A stretch of 8,354 nt of DNA from contig CAMLNK010000133.1 in assembly GCA_946481035.1 (NCBI GenBank), positions 1 to 8,354 on the forward strand. The letters run 5' to 3'. Below, piece after piece: positions 1 to 5,246 of the stretch. The translations under genes and the position numbers were made by a program. How positions within the stretch are numbered: the stretch's first letter is position 1; the number at the start of each line of letters is the position of its first letter. Under the pieces are notes generated by a model. It made no database searches. It worked only from the letters and a program-made list of their open reading frames with translations, and was not told where the DNA came from. The DNA is from an uncultured Dyadobacter sp. Lineage in GTDB: Bacteria > Bacteroidota > Bacteroidia > Cytophagales > Spirosomataceae.

Positions 1-390
1 CCCAATAAGTCGTATCAGATGACATTTCAAGTCGACCTGGCGACGAGATACAGCGCAAGCGCCATTGTGGACAAGGTTACCTTCAAAGCGGGGGTGTCCG
101 CAAGAGAGCCTTTGACGACGAAGCTGGCCTCTGGTATATATGCTTTCAATCTCGACAAAGGCACCGGCACGCAAGTGGGCAAGGATGTGCTGCTAAGCGG
201 GAGCATTACCAGTACCAACCCCGACGCCCGGTATTATACATTATTAAGGTATTCCAATGACGGACAGCCCGTTACTGTGACCGCCAATAACCAGGGCGAG
301 CTATGGTTTTATGCCGGTACCGATTCCGATTATAAGGATACGACCATATTTTACTTCGACCGCATTATCGCCCGGTTCAAAGAACTGTAA
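1..390 (+). CDS. Hypothetical protein, C-terminal fragment (5' end outside window)
   Basis: The reading frame is open from the first base and ends at TAA 388-390, giving 129 visible residues; the Met at base 19 is probably internal, because nothing upstream of it looks like a leader. I do not recognise the family. The visible part is rich in Thr, Ser, Tyr and alternating hydrophobic residues, with short strand-like stretches such as YYTLLRY and GELWFYAG, which suggests a beta-sandwich fold of the kind common in exported or lipoprotein-type Bacteroidota proteins. No membrane segment or catalytic motif is visible, and any signal peptide would lie outside the window. It ends about 50 bp before the MBL-fold gene on the same strand with no hairpin terminator between them, so read-through is possible. 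Reality as a gene is fairly sure; function is unknown. Confidence 0.7.
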   Translation, partial: PNKSYQMTFQVDLATRYSASAIVDKVTFKAGVSAREPLTTKLASGIYAFNLDKGTGTQVGKDVLLSGSITSTNPDARYYTLLRYSNDGQPVTVTANNQGELWFYAGTDSDYKDTTIFYFDRIIARFKEL

Positions 391-440
391 AGTGTTTTGT
401 AAATTCGCGCCAATTCATTAACCCACATATCCCTACCGGA

Positions 441-1079
441 ATGGTACAGGTCCAGACATTTGTTTTTAATCCATTTTCTGAAAATACCTACCTATTATAC
501 GACGAGACAGGCGAAGCGATCATTATCGATCCGGGCTGCTACGACCGCTCGGAAGTGAACGAACTAGCCTCTTTTGTTGAAAAACACGGCCTGAAACCCG
601 TGCGGATCGTGAACACGCACGCGCATATCGACCACGTGCTCGGCGTGGCGGCGCTCAAAAGGAAATACGGCATTCCGTTTGTCCTCCATAAGCTCGACGA
701 ACCACTTCTGAAGGCTGTTAAAACCTATGCTTCCAACTACGGCTTTTCCGCTTTTGAAGAGCCCGAAATAGACGGCTTTATCAAGGAAGGCGAAACCATT
801 GAATTTGGTAATACTTCCCTGAAAACCATCTTCGTACCCGGCCACGCGCCCGGGCACGTGGCATTTGTGAACGACGCGGATAAGTTTGTGATCGGTGGGG
901 ATGTACTGTTCCGTATGAGCATCGGCCGTACCGACCTCCCCGGCGGCGACCACGGCACATTGCTGCAAAGTATCCGCGAGCAAATGTTTACATTGCCCGA
1001 CGATTACACAGTTTACGCCGGCCATATGGAGCCTACCACCATTGGTTTTGAGAAAAAAAACAATCCGTTCTTCAAATAG
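441..1079 (+). CDS. MBL-fold metallo-hydrolase, glyoxalase II-like (YcbL type)
   Basis: This is a 212-residue cytoplasmic metallo-beta-lactamase-fold hydrolase, the usual length for the short glyoxalase II-like branch that lacks the C-terminal substrate-binding domain of true GloB. Visible metal ligands are the THAHIDH motif (His60, His62, Asp64, His65), His135 in PGHAPGH, Asp154 in GGDVLF and His195 in AGHMEPTT, so a complete dinuclear (probably zinc or iron) site is predicted. The tail GFEKKNNPFF resembles the TIGxEkxxNPF ending of the family. Substrate cannot be read from sequence; thioesters such as S-lactoylglutathione-like compounds are the known theme of the family. The start ATG at 441 gives the expected N-terminus (FxFNPFSENTYLLYD). 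No Shine-Dalgarno sequence precedes it. The pssA start follows after 6 bp, indicating an operon. Confidence 0.9.
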   Translation: MVQVQTFVFNPFSENTYLLYDETGEAIIIDPGCYDRSEVNELASFVEKHGLKPVRIVNTHAHIDHVLGVAALKRKYGIPFVLHKLDEPLLKAVKTYASNYGFSAFEEPEIDGFIKEGETIEFGNTSLKTIFVPGHAPGHVAFVNDADKFVIGGDVLFRMSIGRTDLPGGDHGTLLQSIREQMFTLPDDYTVYAGHMEPTTIGFEKKNNPFFK

Positions 1080-1085
1080 CGTCCT

Positions 1086-1790
1086 ATGATCCGTCGCAAT
1101 ATACCCAATGCCCTCACTTGCGGAAATTTGCTTTGTGGCTGCATTGGCGTGGTAGAAGCATTCCACAATAACCTGCTGCTTTCCTGCGTACTCATCGGCA
1201 TCGCATTGATTTTCGATTTTCTGGACGGCTTTCTCGCCCGTTTGCTCAAAGTGACCTCCCCCATCGGCCGCGATCTCGATTCCCTGGCGGATATGGTAAC
1301 TTTCGGTCTCCTGCCTGCTATTATCCTGTATCAGCTGCTGATGCAAAGCATTCCTGATTTACTGGGTATATGGAAGGCTTATCCGGCATTTATCATCGCG
1401 ATTTTCTCTGCGATACGCCTCGCGAAGTTCAACAACGACCCCCGGCAGTCCGACTCCTTCATAGGCGTGCCCACACCCGCGAATGCGATGCTGATCGCCT
1501 CCCTGCCCCTGATCGTCCATACCGAAAGCGAATTTTGGAAGGACATTATCATCAATACCAACAACCTGCTGGTATTAAGTGTAGTAATGTCGTATGCGCT
1601 GGTGATGGAGCTCCCGCTGATCGCGCTCAAATTCAAAAGCTTCGGTTGGAAGGGAAATGAGGCCCGGTTCATCCTGATCGGTGTCACTCTTATTTTACTT
1701 GCAACACTGAAATTCCTGGCCGTTCCTGCTGTTCTGATCGTTTACGTACTTCTCTCGATTGCTGCAAACGTCAGGAAAAAGCAAATTTGA
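1086..1790 (+). CDS. pssA: CDP-diacylglycerol--serine O-phosphatidyltransferase
   Basis: This is a 234-residue integral membrane enzyme of the CDP-alcohol phosphatidyltransferase family. It is predicted to transfer the phosphatidyl group from CDP-diacylglycerol to L-serine, making phosphatidylserine, the precursor of phosphatidylethanolamine. The full signature D-x2-D-G-x2-A-R-x8-G-x3-D-x3-D is present as Asp44, Asp47, Gly48, Ala51, Arg52, Gly61, Asp65 and Asp69. The segment FIGVPTPANA (residues 125-134) is typical of bacterial type II PssA rather than of PgsA or cardiolipin synthases. Several hydrophobic helices follow, including residues 135-145, 160-180 and 195-228, and the protein ends in a basic tail (RKKQI). 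It lies 6 bp downstream of the MBL-fold gene, so translation is probably coupled. The DAG-transfer assignment is firm; serine as acceptor is inferred from subfamily resemblance. Confidence 0.92.
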   Translation: MIRRNIPNALTCGNLLCGCIGVVEAFHNNLLLSCVLIGIALIFDFLDGFLARLLKVTSPIGRDLDSLADMVTFGLLPAIILYQLLMQSIPDLLGIWKAYPAFIIAIFSAIRLAKFNNDPRQSDSFIGVPTPANAMLIASLPLIVHTESEFWKDIIINTNNLLVLSVVMSYALVMELPLIALKFKSFGWKGNEARFILIGVTLILLATLKFLAVPAVLIVYVLLSIAANVRKKQI

Positions 1791-1822
1791 ATTGGTAGGC
1801 ACGACTTTTTTTTGCACTTTTG
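1791..1822 (+). promoter_or_regulatory. Candidate Bacteroidota-type promoter for the KAS III gene
   Basis: Bacteroidota housekeeping promoters resemble TTTG, about 20 bases, then TAnnTTTG. Here ATTG (1791-1794) is followed after 20 bases by CACTTTTG (1815-1822), each with one mismatch to the consensus. This would place the transcript start near 1829 and leave a leader of about 100 bases before the ATG at 1927. That leader contains a small GCAAC-GTAT-GTTGC hairpin (1834-1847) and is otherwise AT-rich without a recognisable gene. The call rests on pattern resemblance only. Confidence 0.35.
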
Positions 1823-1926
1823 CAGTCTTTCCGGCAACGTATGTTGCTTATTATTATCATTTTAGCATTAACTACTGTTCATTTCTGCCGTTACACCCTC
1901 AGCAGTTTTGAACCGTCCCGATTAGC

Positions 1927-2928
1927 ATGGCATTCTCCCGCATTACAGGCCTGGGTTTTTACGTTCCCGACAATATCATTACCAACGACGACCTTACCCA
2001 ATGGATGGAAACTTCCGATGAATGGATCCGCGAGCGGACGGGGATTCAGGAGCGTCGGTATTTCGAATATGGAAAGGATACCAATTCCAGCATGGCTGCC
2101 GCGGCTTCGCGCCAGGCACTGGAAAGGGCGGGGCTTACGCCCAATGATATCGATGTGATCGTGTACGCTACCATTACCCCCGATTATTTCTTCCCGGGCT
2201 CCGCATTTCTGATGCAGCGGGAACTGGGAATGGATGGCAAACCGGTGATCGACATCCGCGAACAATGCTCTGGCTTTGTGTATGCACTTTCCATTGCCGA
2301 TCAGTTCATCAAATCGGGCATGTATAAATCGGCGTTAGTGGTCGGTTCGGAGATACAATCATCGTGGATCGACAAGAGCACGGCGGGGCGTAACACTGCG
2401 GTTATTTTTGGAGACGGCGCGGGCGCAGCTGTGGTTACTGCCACCGACGATCCCCAACATTGTATATTATCTACACACCTCCATGCCGACGGCCGGTTTG
2501 CCGAAGAGCTGTTTGTAAAAGATCCGGGCAGCAGCCGCGAAGGTCGGCCGGTGAGCCAGGAGGTGATCGAAGCGGGCGGGCATAATGTGTTTATGAACGG
2601 CAATGCCGTTTTCAAACACGCAATCGTGCGCTTTGGCGAGGTGATCCAGGAGGCATTGGAGGCCAATGGCTACACCGCCAACGACATCGATCTGCTCGTG
2701 CCGCATCAGGCCAATATCCGGATCAGCGACTATGTCCGCCAGCAACTTGGCCTCTCTGAATCTCAGGTTATCAACAACTTACAACGTTTCGGGAATACAA
2801 CAGCAGCTTCCATTCCGATTGCTCTGACGGAGGCATGGGAGACGGGAAAAGTAAAAGAAGGCGACCTGGTTTGCCTTGCCGCATTCGGAAGCGGGTTTAC
2901 GTGGGCGTCCGCGCTGATCAGGTGGTAA
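1927..2928 (+). CDS. Beta-ketoacyl-ACP synthase III family protein (FabH-like)
   Basis: This is a 333-residue cytoplasmic thiolase-fold condensing enzyme, close to the usual KAS III length. The catalytic triad is intact: Cys114 in REQCSGF, His260 in PHQAN and Asn290 in RFGNTT. The N-terminal TSDEWIRERTGI (residues 29-40), the FGDGAGA loop (161-167) and the GSGFTW ending also match FabH. KAS III enzymes condense an acyl-CoA primer with malonyl-ACP to start fatty acid synthesis. The usual fabH neighbours plsX and rpmF are absent; pssA lies upstream instead. It may therefore be a second KAS III copy with a special primer (for example branched-chain) or a role in a specialised lipid or pigment, so I give no gene symbol. 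The ATG at 1927 gives the standard N-terminus (SRITGLGFYVPDN). It converges with the CoA-binding gene across 9 bp. Confidence 0.92.
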   Translation: MAFSRITGLGFYVPDNIITNDDLTQWMETSDEWIRERTGIQERRYFEYGKDTNSSMAAAASRQALERAGLTPNDIDVIVYATITPDYFFPGSAFLMQRELGMDGKPVIDIREQCSGFVYALSIADQFIKSGMYKSALVVGSEIQSSWIDKSTAGRNTAVIFGDGAGAAVVTATDDPQHCILSTHLHADGRFAEELFVKDPGSSREGRPVSQEVIEAGGHNVFMNGNAVFKHAIVRFGEVIQEALEANGYTANDIDLLVPHQANIRISDYVRQQLGLSESQVINNLQRFGNTTAASIPIALTEAWETGKVKEGDLVCLAAFGSGFTWASALIRW

Positions 2929-2937
2929 GGTACCCGG

Positions 2938-3297
2938 CTAGAATTGTCCGGTCGACAGCATTACCAAAGTGCACCCCTCAATTGGTATGATATTTTTATC
3001 AATTAAAATATCCTTAAATTCAGGATTCTCTGTACCAGGGTTGAAGATAACGCGTTTAGGATTTAGAGAAACTATGTAATCGTAGTATTCAGGTTGGTGG
3101 CTCGGATTGATATACAAAGTGACGGTATCTACGTCTTTCCAGTCAGTTTTGTCTGTGTTGATTTCTTCTCCTAATGCAAAACCTTTCCTGCGTCCGATGA
3201 GTAAGATGGGATGACCATAGTGCCTGAGTTTCTGTGCAGCCAGGTAAGCGTATCTGGATGGGTTTGAAGTTGCTCCGATGATGAGTGTACGTTTCAT
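2938..3297 (-). CDS. CoA-binding domain protein (CoA_binding_2 / YccU-like)
   Basis: This is a 119-residue single-domain Rossmann-like protein. It begins KRTLIIGATSNPSRYAYLAA (residues 2-21), the nucleotide-binding loop of the small CoA-binding family, followed by GHPILLIG (28-35). VDTVTLYI (56-63), RVIFNPGTEN (82-91) and the closing EGCTLVMLSTGQF (107-119) match conserved strands and the CTLVML-type end of these proteins. Related proteins such as E. coli YccU and Thermus TTHA1899 bind CoA, but the physiological role is not established. The length is normal for the family. Its G+C is about 42% by hand count, well below the adjoining KAS III gene. It is divergent from the NUMOD4/HNH gene (147 bp apart) and converges with the KAS III gene. 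The start codon is the only sensible ATG before the GAT loop, and no Shine-Dalgarno sequence is seen. Confidence 0.88.
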   Translation of the reverse strand: MKRTLIIGATSNPSRYAYLAAQKLRHYGHPILLIGRRKGFALGEEINTDKTDWKDVDTVTLYINPSHQPEYYDYIVSLNPKRVIFNPGTENPEFKDILIDKNIIPIEGCTLVMLSTGQF

Positions 3298-3376
3298 GCC
3301 AAATCAATTTAATAAATAACAAGGGCCCAATGCAGCCCCTCACACGCTTTTGAAACACCAAAAGATCGTTCCCGAT

Positions 3377-3393
3377 TCCCGGAAGGGCCGGGA
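3377..3393. other. Small GC-rich hairpin in the divergent intergenic region
   Basis: TCCCGG (3377-3382) and CCGGGA (3388-3393) form a perfect 6-bp stem around AAGGG in the 147-bp spacer between the divergent CoA-binding and NUMOD4/HNH genes. There is no U-tract on either side, so it does not look like an intrinsic terminator. It could be an operator or an RNA leader structure for the plus-strand gene, or chance. The rest of the spacer shows only an AT-rich run (3422-3440) next to the ATG at 3445, including TAGCTTTT at 3431-3438, one mismatch from TAnnTTTG but too close to the start to be convincing. Confidence 0.3.
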
Positions 3394-3444
3394 GCAGGAT
3401 GAGTTAGACGACCGTAAGAACCTATAATAATAGCTTTTATCAAA

Positions 3445-4017
3445 ATGAATGAATCAAATGTAAGCCGGAGCTTCTGGAACGAAAAGTGGGCAAAAATTTT
3501 ATTCGACGAGATCGAGAACGCTCCCCATTACGAAGTATCCAATTATGGCAGGTTAAAAAGTTTCCAGAACAACCCCAAGGAGGGCGTTGTGATAAAAGGA
3601 TCTGTCATTCAAGGTTATAGATCTTTAAATATCCGCGTTGCAGGTGGCAAAACCATCAACCGTTACGTGCACAAGCTGGTGGCCGAGCATTTTGCAGAAA
3701 AGCCGGATGCCGAGCATAACTTCGTGATCCACCTGGATTTTGATAAGCAGAACAACCATTTCGAAAACCTGAAATGGGTTACCAAAGCGGAAATGATCGA
3801 CCATAACCGCGAAAACCCTGCATTTATCAACCGTGTGATCCCACGCCGTACCAAAAATTACAAGCTGACGGAAAGCAAAGTGCGGATCATTAAGAAACTT
3901 TTGAAAAACGATAATAACCGTTTGAAAATGATCGCAAAACAGTTCGGAATTACACATACCCAGCTCAACCGGATTCGTTCAGGAGAGAACTGGAAACATG
4001 TAACCGTTGAAGATTGA
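3445..4017 (+). CDS. NUMOD4 / HNH-type protein with C-terminal helix-turn-helix, possibly non-catalytic
   Basis: This 190-residue protein has the layout of phage-like free-standing homing endonucleases. A NUMOD4-type module covers roughly residues 11-41 (HYEVSNYGRLKSF). An HNH region covers about 74-117 (HKLVAEHF, then IHLDFDKQNNHFENLKW with His96, Asp98, Asn103, Asn104 and Asn108). A helix-turn-helix of the kind that follows such nucleases covers about 140-186 (LTESKVRIIKKLL, then IAKQFGITHTQLNRIRSG and NWKHV). In HNH enzymes such as I-HmuI the residue just before the catalytic His is an acidic or polar metal ligand; here it is Ile95, so cleavage activity is doubtful. No intron, intein or phage gene is nearby. 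G+C is about 43% by hand count. It converges with the IscA-like gene across 9 bp. It could be an active nuclease or a domesticated DNA-binding protein; I favour the second only moderately. Confidence 0.85.
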   Translation: MNESNVSRSFWNEKWAKILFDEIENAPHYEVSNYGRLKSFQNNPKEGVVIKGSVIQGYRSLNIRVAGGKTINRYVHKLVAEHFAEKPDAEHNFVIHLDFDKQNNHFENLKWVTKAEMIDHNRENPAFINRVIPRRTKNYKLTESKVRIIKKLLKNDNNRLKMIAKQFGITHTQLNRIRSGENWKHVTVED

Positions 4018-4026
4018 TCAAAATAC

Positions 4027-4326
4027 TTATTTGAGTTTTTCAGCGGCGGAAACCGTATAACCGCTGCCGTTCGCACCCTCTTCAAAGTCCACCGACACGC
4101 CTATCACATACATGAGATGGCGCTTGTCTATCAATACCTTAATTCCTTCGATAAGGTATGTCTGGTCATGCTCTGTGGCTGTGTCGAACCCCAGCATAAA
4201 AGATCCGCTGCACGCACCCCCTCTCAACCCCACCCTGAGTCCATAGGTGTCGGGAATTTTGTTGGCTTCCAACGTCGATGTAATTTCCAGCCTGGCTGCC
4301 TCGGTCAATTGAATCGGGTTATTCAT
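4027..4326 (-). CDS. HesB/IscA-family (A-type iron-sulfur carrier-like) protein lacking the C-terminal CGC
   Basis: This 99-residue protein aligns with the A-type carrier fold. It has IQLTEAARLEI (residues 5-15), GLRVGLRGGACSGSFMLGFD (29-48, with Cys39 at the place of the first conserved IscA cysteine, Cys35 in E. coli IscA), then GIKVLIDKRHLMYVIGVSVDF (61-81) and NGSGYTV (86-92). Classical IscA, SufA and ErpA continue with a CGCG motif carrying two more cluster-ligating cysteines; here the chain ends SAAEKLK. No frameshift restoring the motif is visible downstream on this strand. Cluster transfer in the usual way is therefore uncertain. The frame extends upstream to 4410, but the Met at 4326 gives the family N-terminus, so I chose it. 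It is divergent from the DUF7935 gene and convergent with the HNH gene; no suf or isc genes are in the window. Confidence 0.85.
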   Translation of the reverse strand: MNNPIQLTEAARLEITSTLEANKIPDTYGLRVGLRGGACSGSFMLGFDTATEHDQTYLIEGIKVLIDKRHLMYVIGVSVDFEEGANGSGYTVSAAEKLK

Positions 4327-4402
4327 CCTACTCTTTATTCTAGATTGCGATAAATCAGTTAACGCAAACTGCCGTCGTTCCATTCGCGTTTTGAAATAAA
4401 TA

Positions 4403-4433
4403 TCTGCCAAATGCGGCTAATCCTTTAATTTTG
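4403..4433 (+). promoter_or_regulatory. Candidate promoter for the DUF7935-mutS2 unit
   Basis: TAATTTTG (4426-4433) is an exact match to the Bacteroidota -7 element TAnnTTTG. Nineteen bases upstream, TCTG (4403-4406) is one mismatch from the -33 TTTG. The predicted transcript start near 4440 leaves a leader of about 28 bases before the ATG at 4468. It lies in the 141-bp spacer shared with the divergent IscA-like gene, for which I found no equally good element on the other strand. Pattern evidence only. Confidence 0.4.
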
Positions 4434-4467
4434 TGCCTCATTTTGGCATAAAATTACAATTTTGGAT

Positions 4468-4986
4468 ATGGAATATACATTGATACTCGGCGTTCTGGCA
4501 GTCGGTCTTGTTCTGACACTCGCATTAGGCGTCATGCTGAACTCAGTTGCCGACAAGTTTCTGGAAAAACAACGCATAGATGTCCGCAGCAAAAATGTGA
4601 ACATCACATTACCCCTGCGCTTGCAGGCATACGAGCGTATGTGTCTGTTTCTGGAACGTATTACCCCTAATAACCTGTTGCTTAGATTGGCACCTTCGGC
4701 TATGAGCGCGTTGGAACTCCAGACGATCATCCTGCACGAAATCCGGGAAGAATATAACCATAATGTGGCGCAACAGCTTTACGTGAGTTCTCATGCCTGG
4801 GAGCAGATCGTGAATGCGATGAACGAAACGGTGGCGATCGTGAACCAGGCCGCGGCGGAAGTAAGCGCCGAAGCCCCGGCTGCCGACCTGGCGAAAAAGG
4901 TTTTCTCCCACGTGATCGAAAAGGAAATTCAGCCATCGACGCATGCTTTGAAGGTGTTGAAGGAGGAGATTAGAAACGTTTTCTGA
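4468..4986 (+). CDS. DUF7935-type single-pass membrane protein, function unknown
   Basis: This is a 172-residue protein. Residues 4-24 form one N-terminal transmembrane helix (LILGVLAVGLVLTLALGV), followed by a mostly helical soluble part. The segment LPLRLQAYERMCLFLERITP (residues 47-66) is the hallmark I associate with the Bacteroidota DUF7935 family; this family name is recalled, not searched. A later helix (about 80-115) and an Ala-rich linker (VSAEAPAAD, near 135) precede a C-terminal helix. No catalytic motif is visible. An in-frame TTG at 4462 could add two residues, but the ATG at 4468 is the better start. The TGA stop is also the first three bases of the repeat array that follows. 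The same strand and lack of a terminator before mutS2 suggest co-transcription. The topology is likely a membrane anchor with a cytoplasmic domain. Confidence 0.8.
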   Translation: MEYTLILGVLAVGLVLTLALGVMLNSVADKFLEKQRIDVRSKNVNITLPLRLQAYERMCLFLERITPNNLLLRLAPSAMSALELQTIILHEIREEYNHNVAQQLYVSSHAWEQIVNAMNETVAIVNQAAAEVSAEAPAADLAKKVFSHVIEKEIQPSTHALKVLKEEIRNVF

Positions 4987-5185
4987 CCGCCGACCGCTGA
5001 CGACCGACCGCCGACTGCTTGATGGTTTTCGACAGTGGCTAATGTCAGCGCAGGGCTGATGCAATAGCAGTCAAAAAACAGAAAACCAACCGGCCGTCAA
5101 TAACACGCCATCGGCGGTCAGCCGTCGGCAGTCGGTGGTCAATGACACGCTATCGGCGGTCAGCGGTCAGCCGTCGGCCGTCAAA
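4984..5185. repeat. GC-rich imperfect repeat with complementary arms upstream of mutS2
   Basis: The 260-bp spacer between the DUF7935 gene and mutS2 holds a repetitive element. The left arm (4984-5018) is made of GACCGCC/GACCGCTGAC-type units, and the right arm (5096-5182) is made of their reverse complements (GGCGGTCAG, CGGTCAG, CCGTCGGC). Specific matches are GACCGCTGAC 4992-5001 with GTCAGCGGTC 5159-5168 (10/10) and GACCGCCGACTGC 5006-5018 with 5128-5140 (12/13). Inside them, TGGTTTTC 5023-5030 pairs with GAAAACCA 5081-5088 (8/8), and TCAGC 5045-5049 with GCTGA 5055-5059. The result could fold into a long nested hairpin in RNA or single-stranded DNA. No ORF of its own is seen. It resembles a REP/MITE-like intergenic element, but its mobility is not demonstrated. 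Confidence 0.75.
5096..5182 (+). repeat. Two imperfect direct repeats with an internal heptamer duplication
   Basis: Copy A begins at 5096 (GTCAATAACACGCCATCGGC) and copy B at 5138 (GTCAATGACACGCTATCGGC). Over their first 26 bases they differ at two positions. Both then run into CCGTCGGC followed by AGTC or CGTC (5122-5133 and 5171-5182). Copy B carries one extra CGGTCAG, so the heptamer is in tandem at 5157-5163 and 5164-5170. This looks like slipped-strand expansion within the right arm of the larger repeat. Confidence 0.8.
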
Positions 5186-5246
5186 AATTAACATCAACAA
5201 TATTCAAGCCGGCCACCAACCAAAAACCGGCAACCAACATAACAAA

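Noticed and set aside
400..407. TAAATTCG as a -7 promoter element for the MBL-fold gene
   Set aside because: It has one mismatch to TAnnTTTG, and no TTTG-like element lies at the right distance upstream.
564..1346. 260-codon minus-strand ORF across the MBL-fold and pssA genes
   Set aside because: It is antisense to two genes with intact catalytic motifs and shows no recognisable domain.
1820..2158. Plus-strand ORF with a hydrophobic start overlapping the KAS III gene
   Set aside because: Most of it lies inside the KAS III gene in another frame and resembles no protein; the hydrophobic start is an effect of AT-rich leader sequence.
4327..4410. Extended start of the IscA-like protein (127 residues)
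   Set aside because: The extra 28 residues have no family resemblance; the Met at 4326 starts just before the conserved LTEAA helix.
4984..5185. CRISPR array
   Set aside because: The repeats are imperfect, face each other in inverted orientation and have no regular unique spacers; no cas genes are present.
5142..5246. In-frame N-terminal extension of MutS2 by 35 residues
   Set aside because: It translates the GC-rich repeat into an Arg/Ser-rich stretch unlike any MutS2, while the Met at 5247 gives the normal family N-terminus with an A-rich leader.
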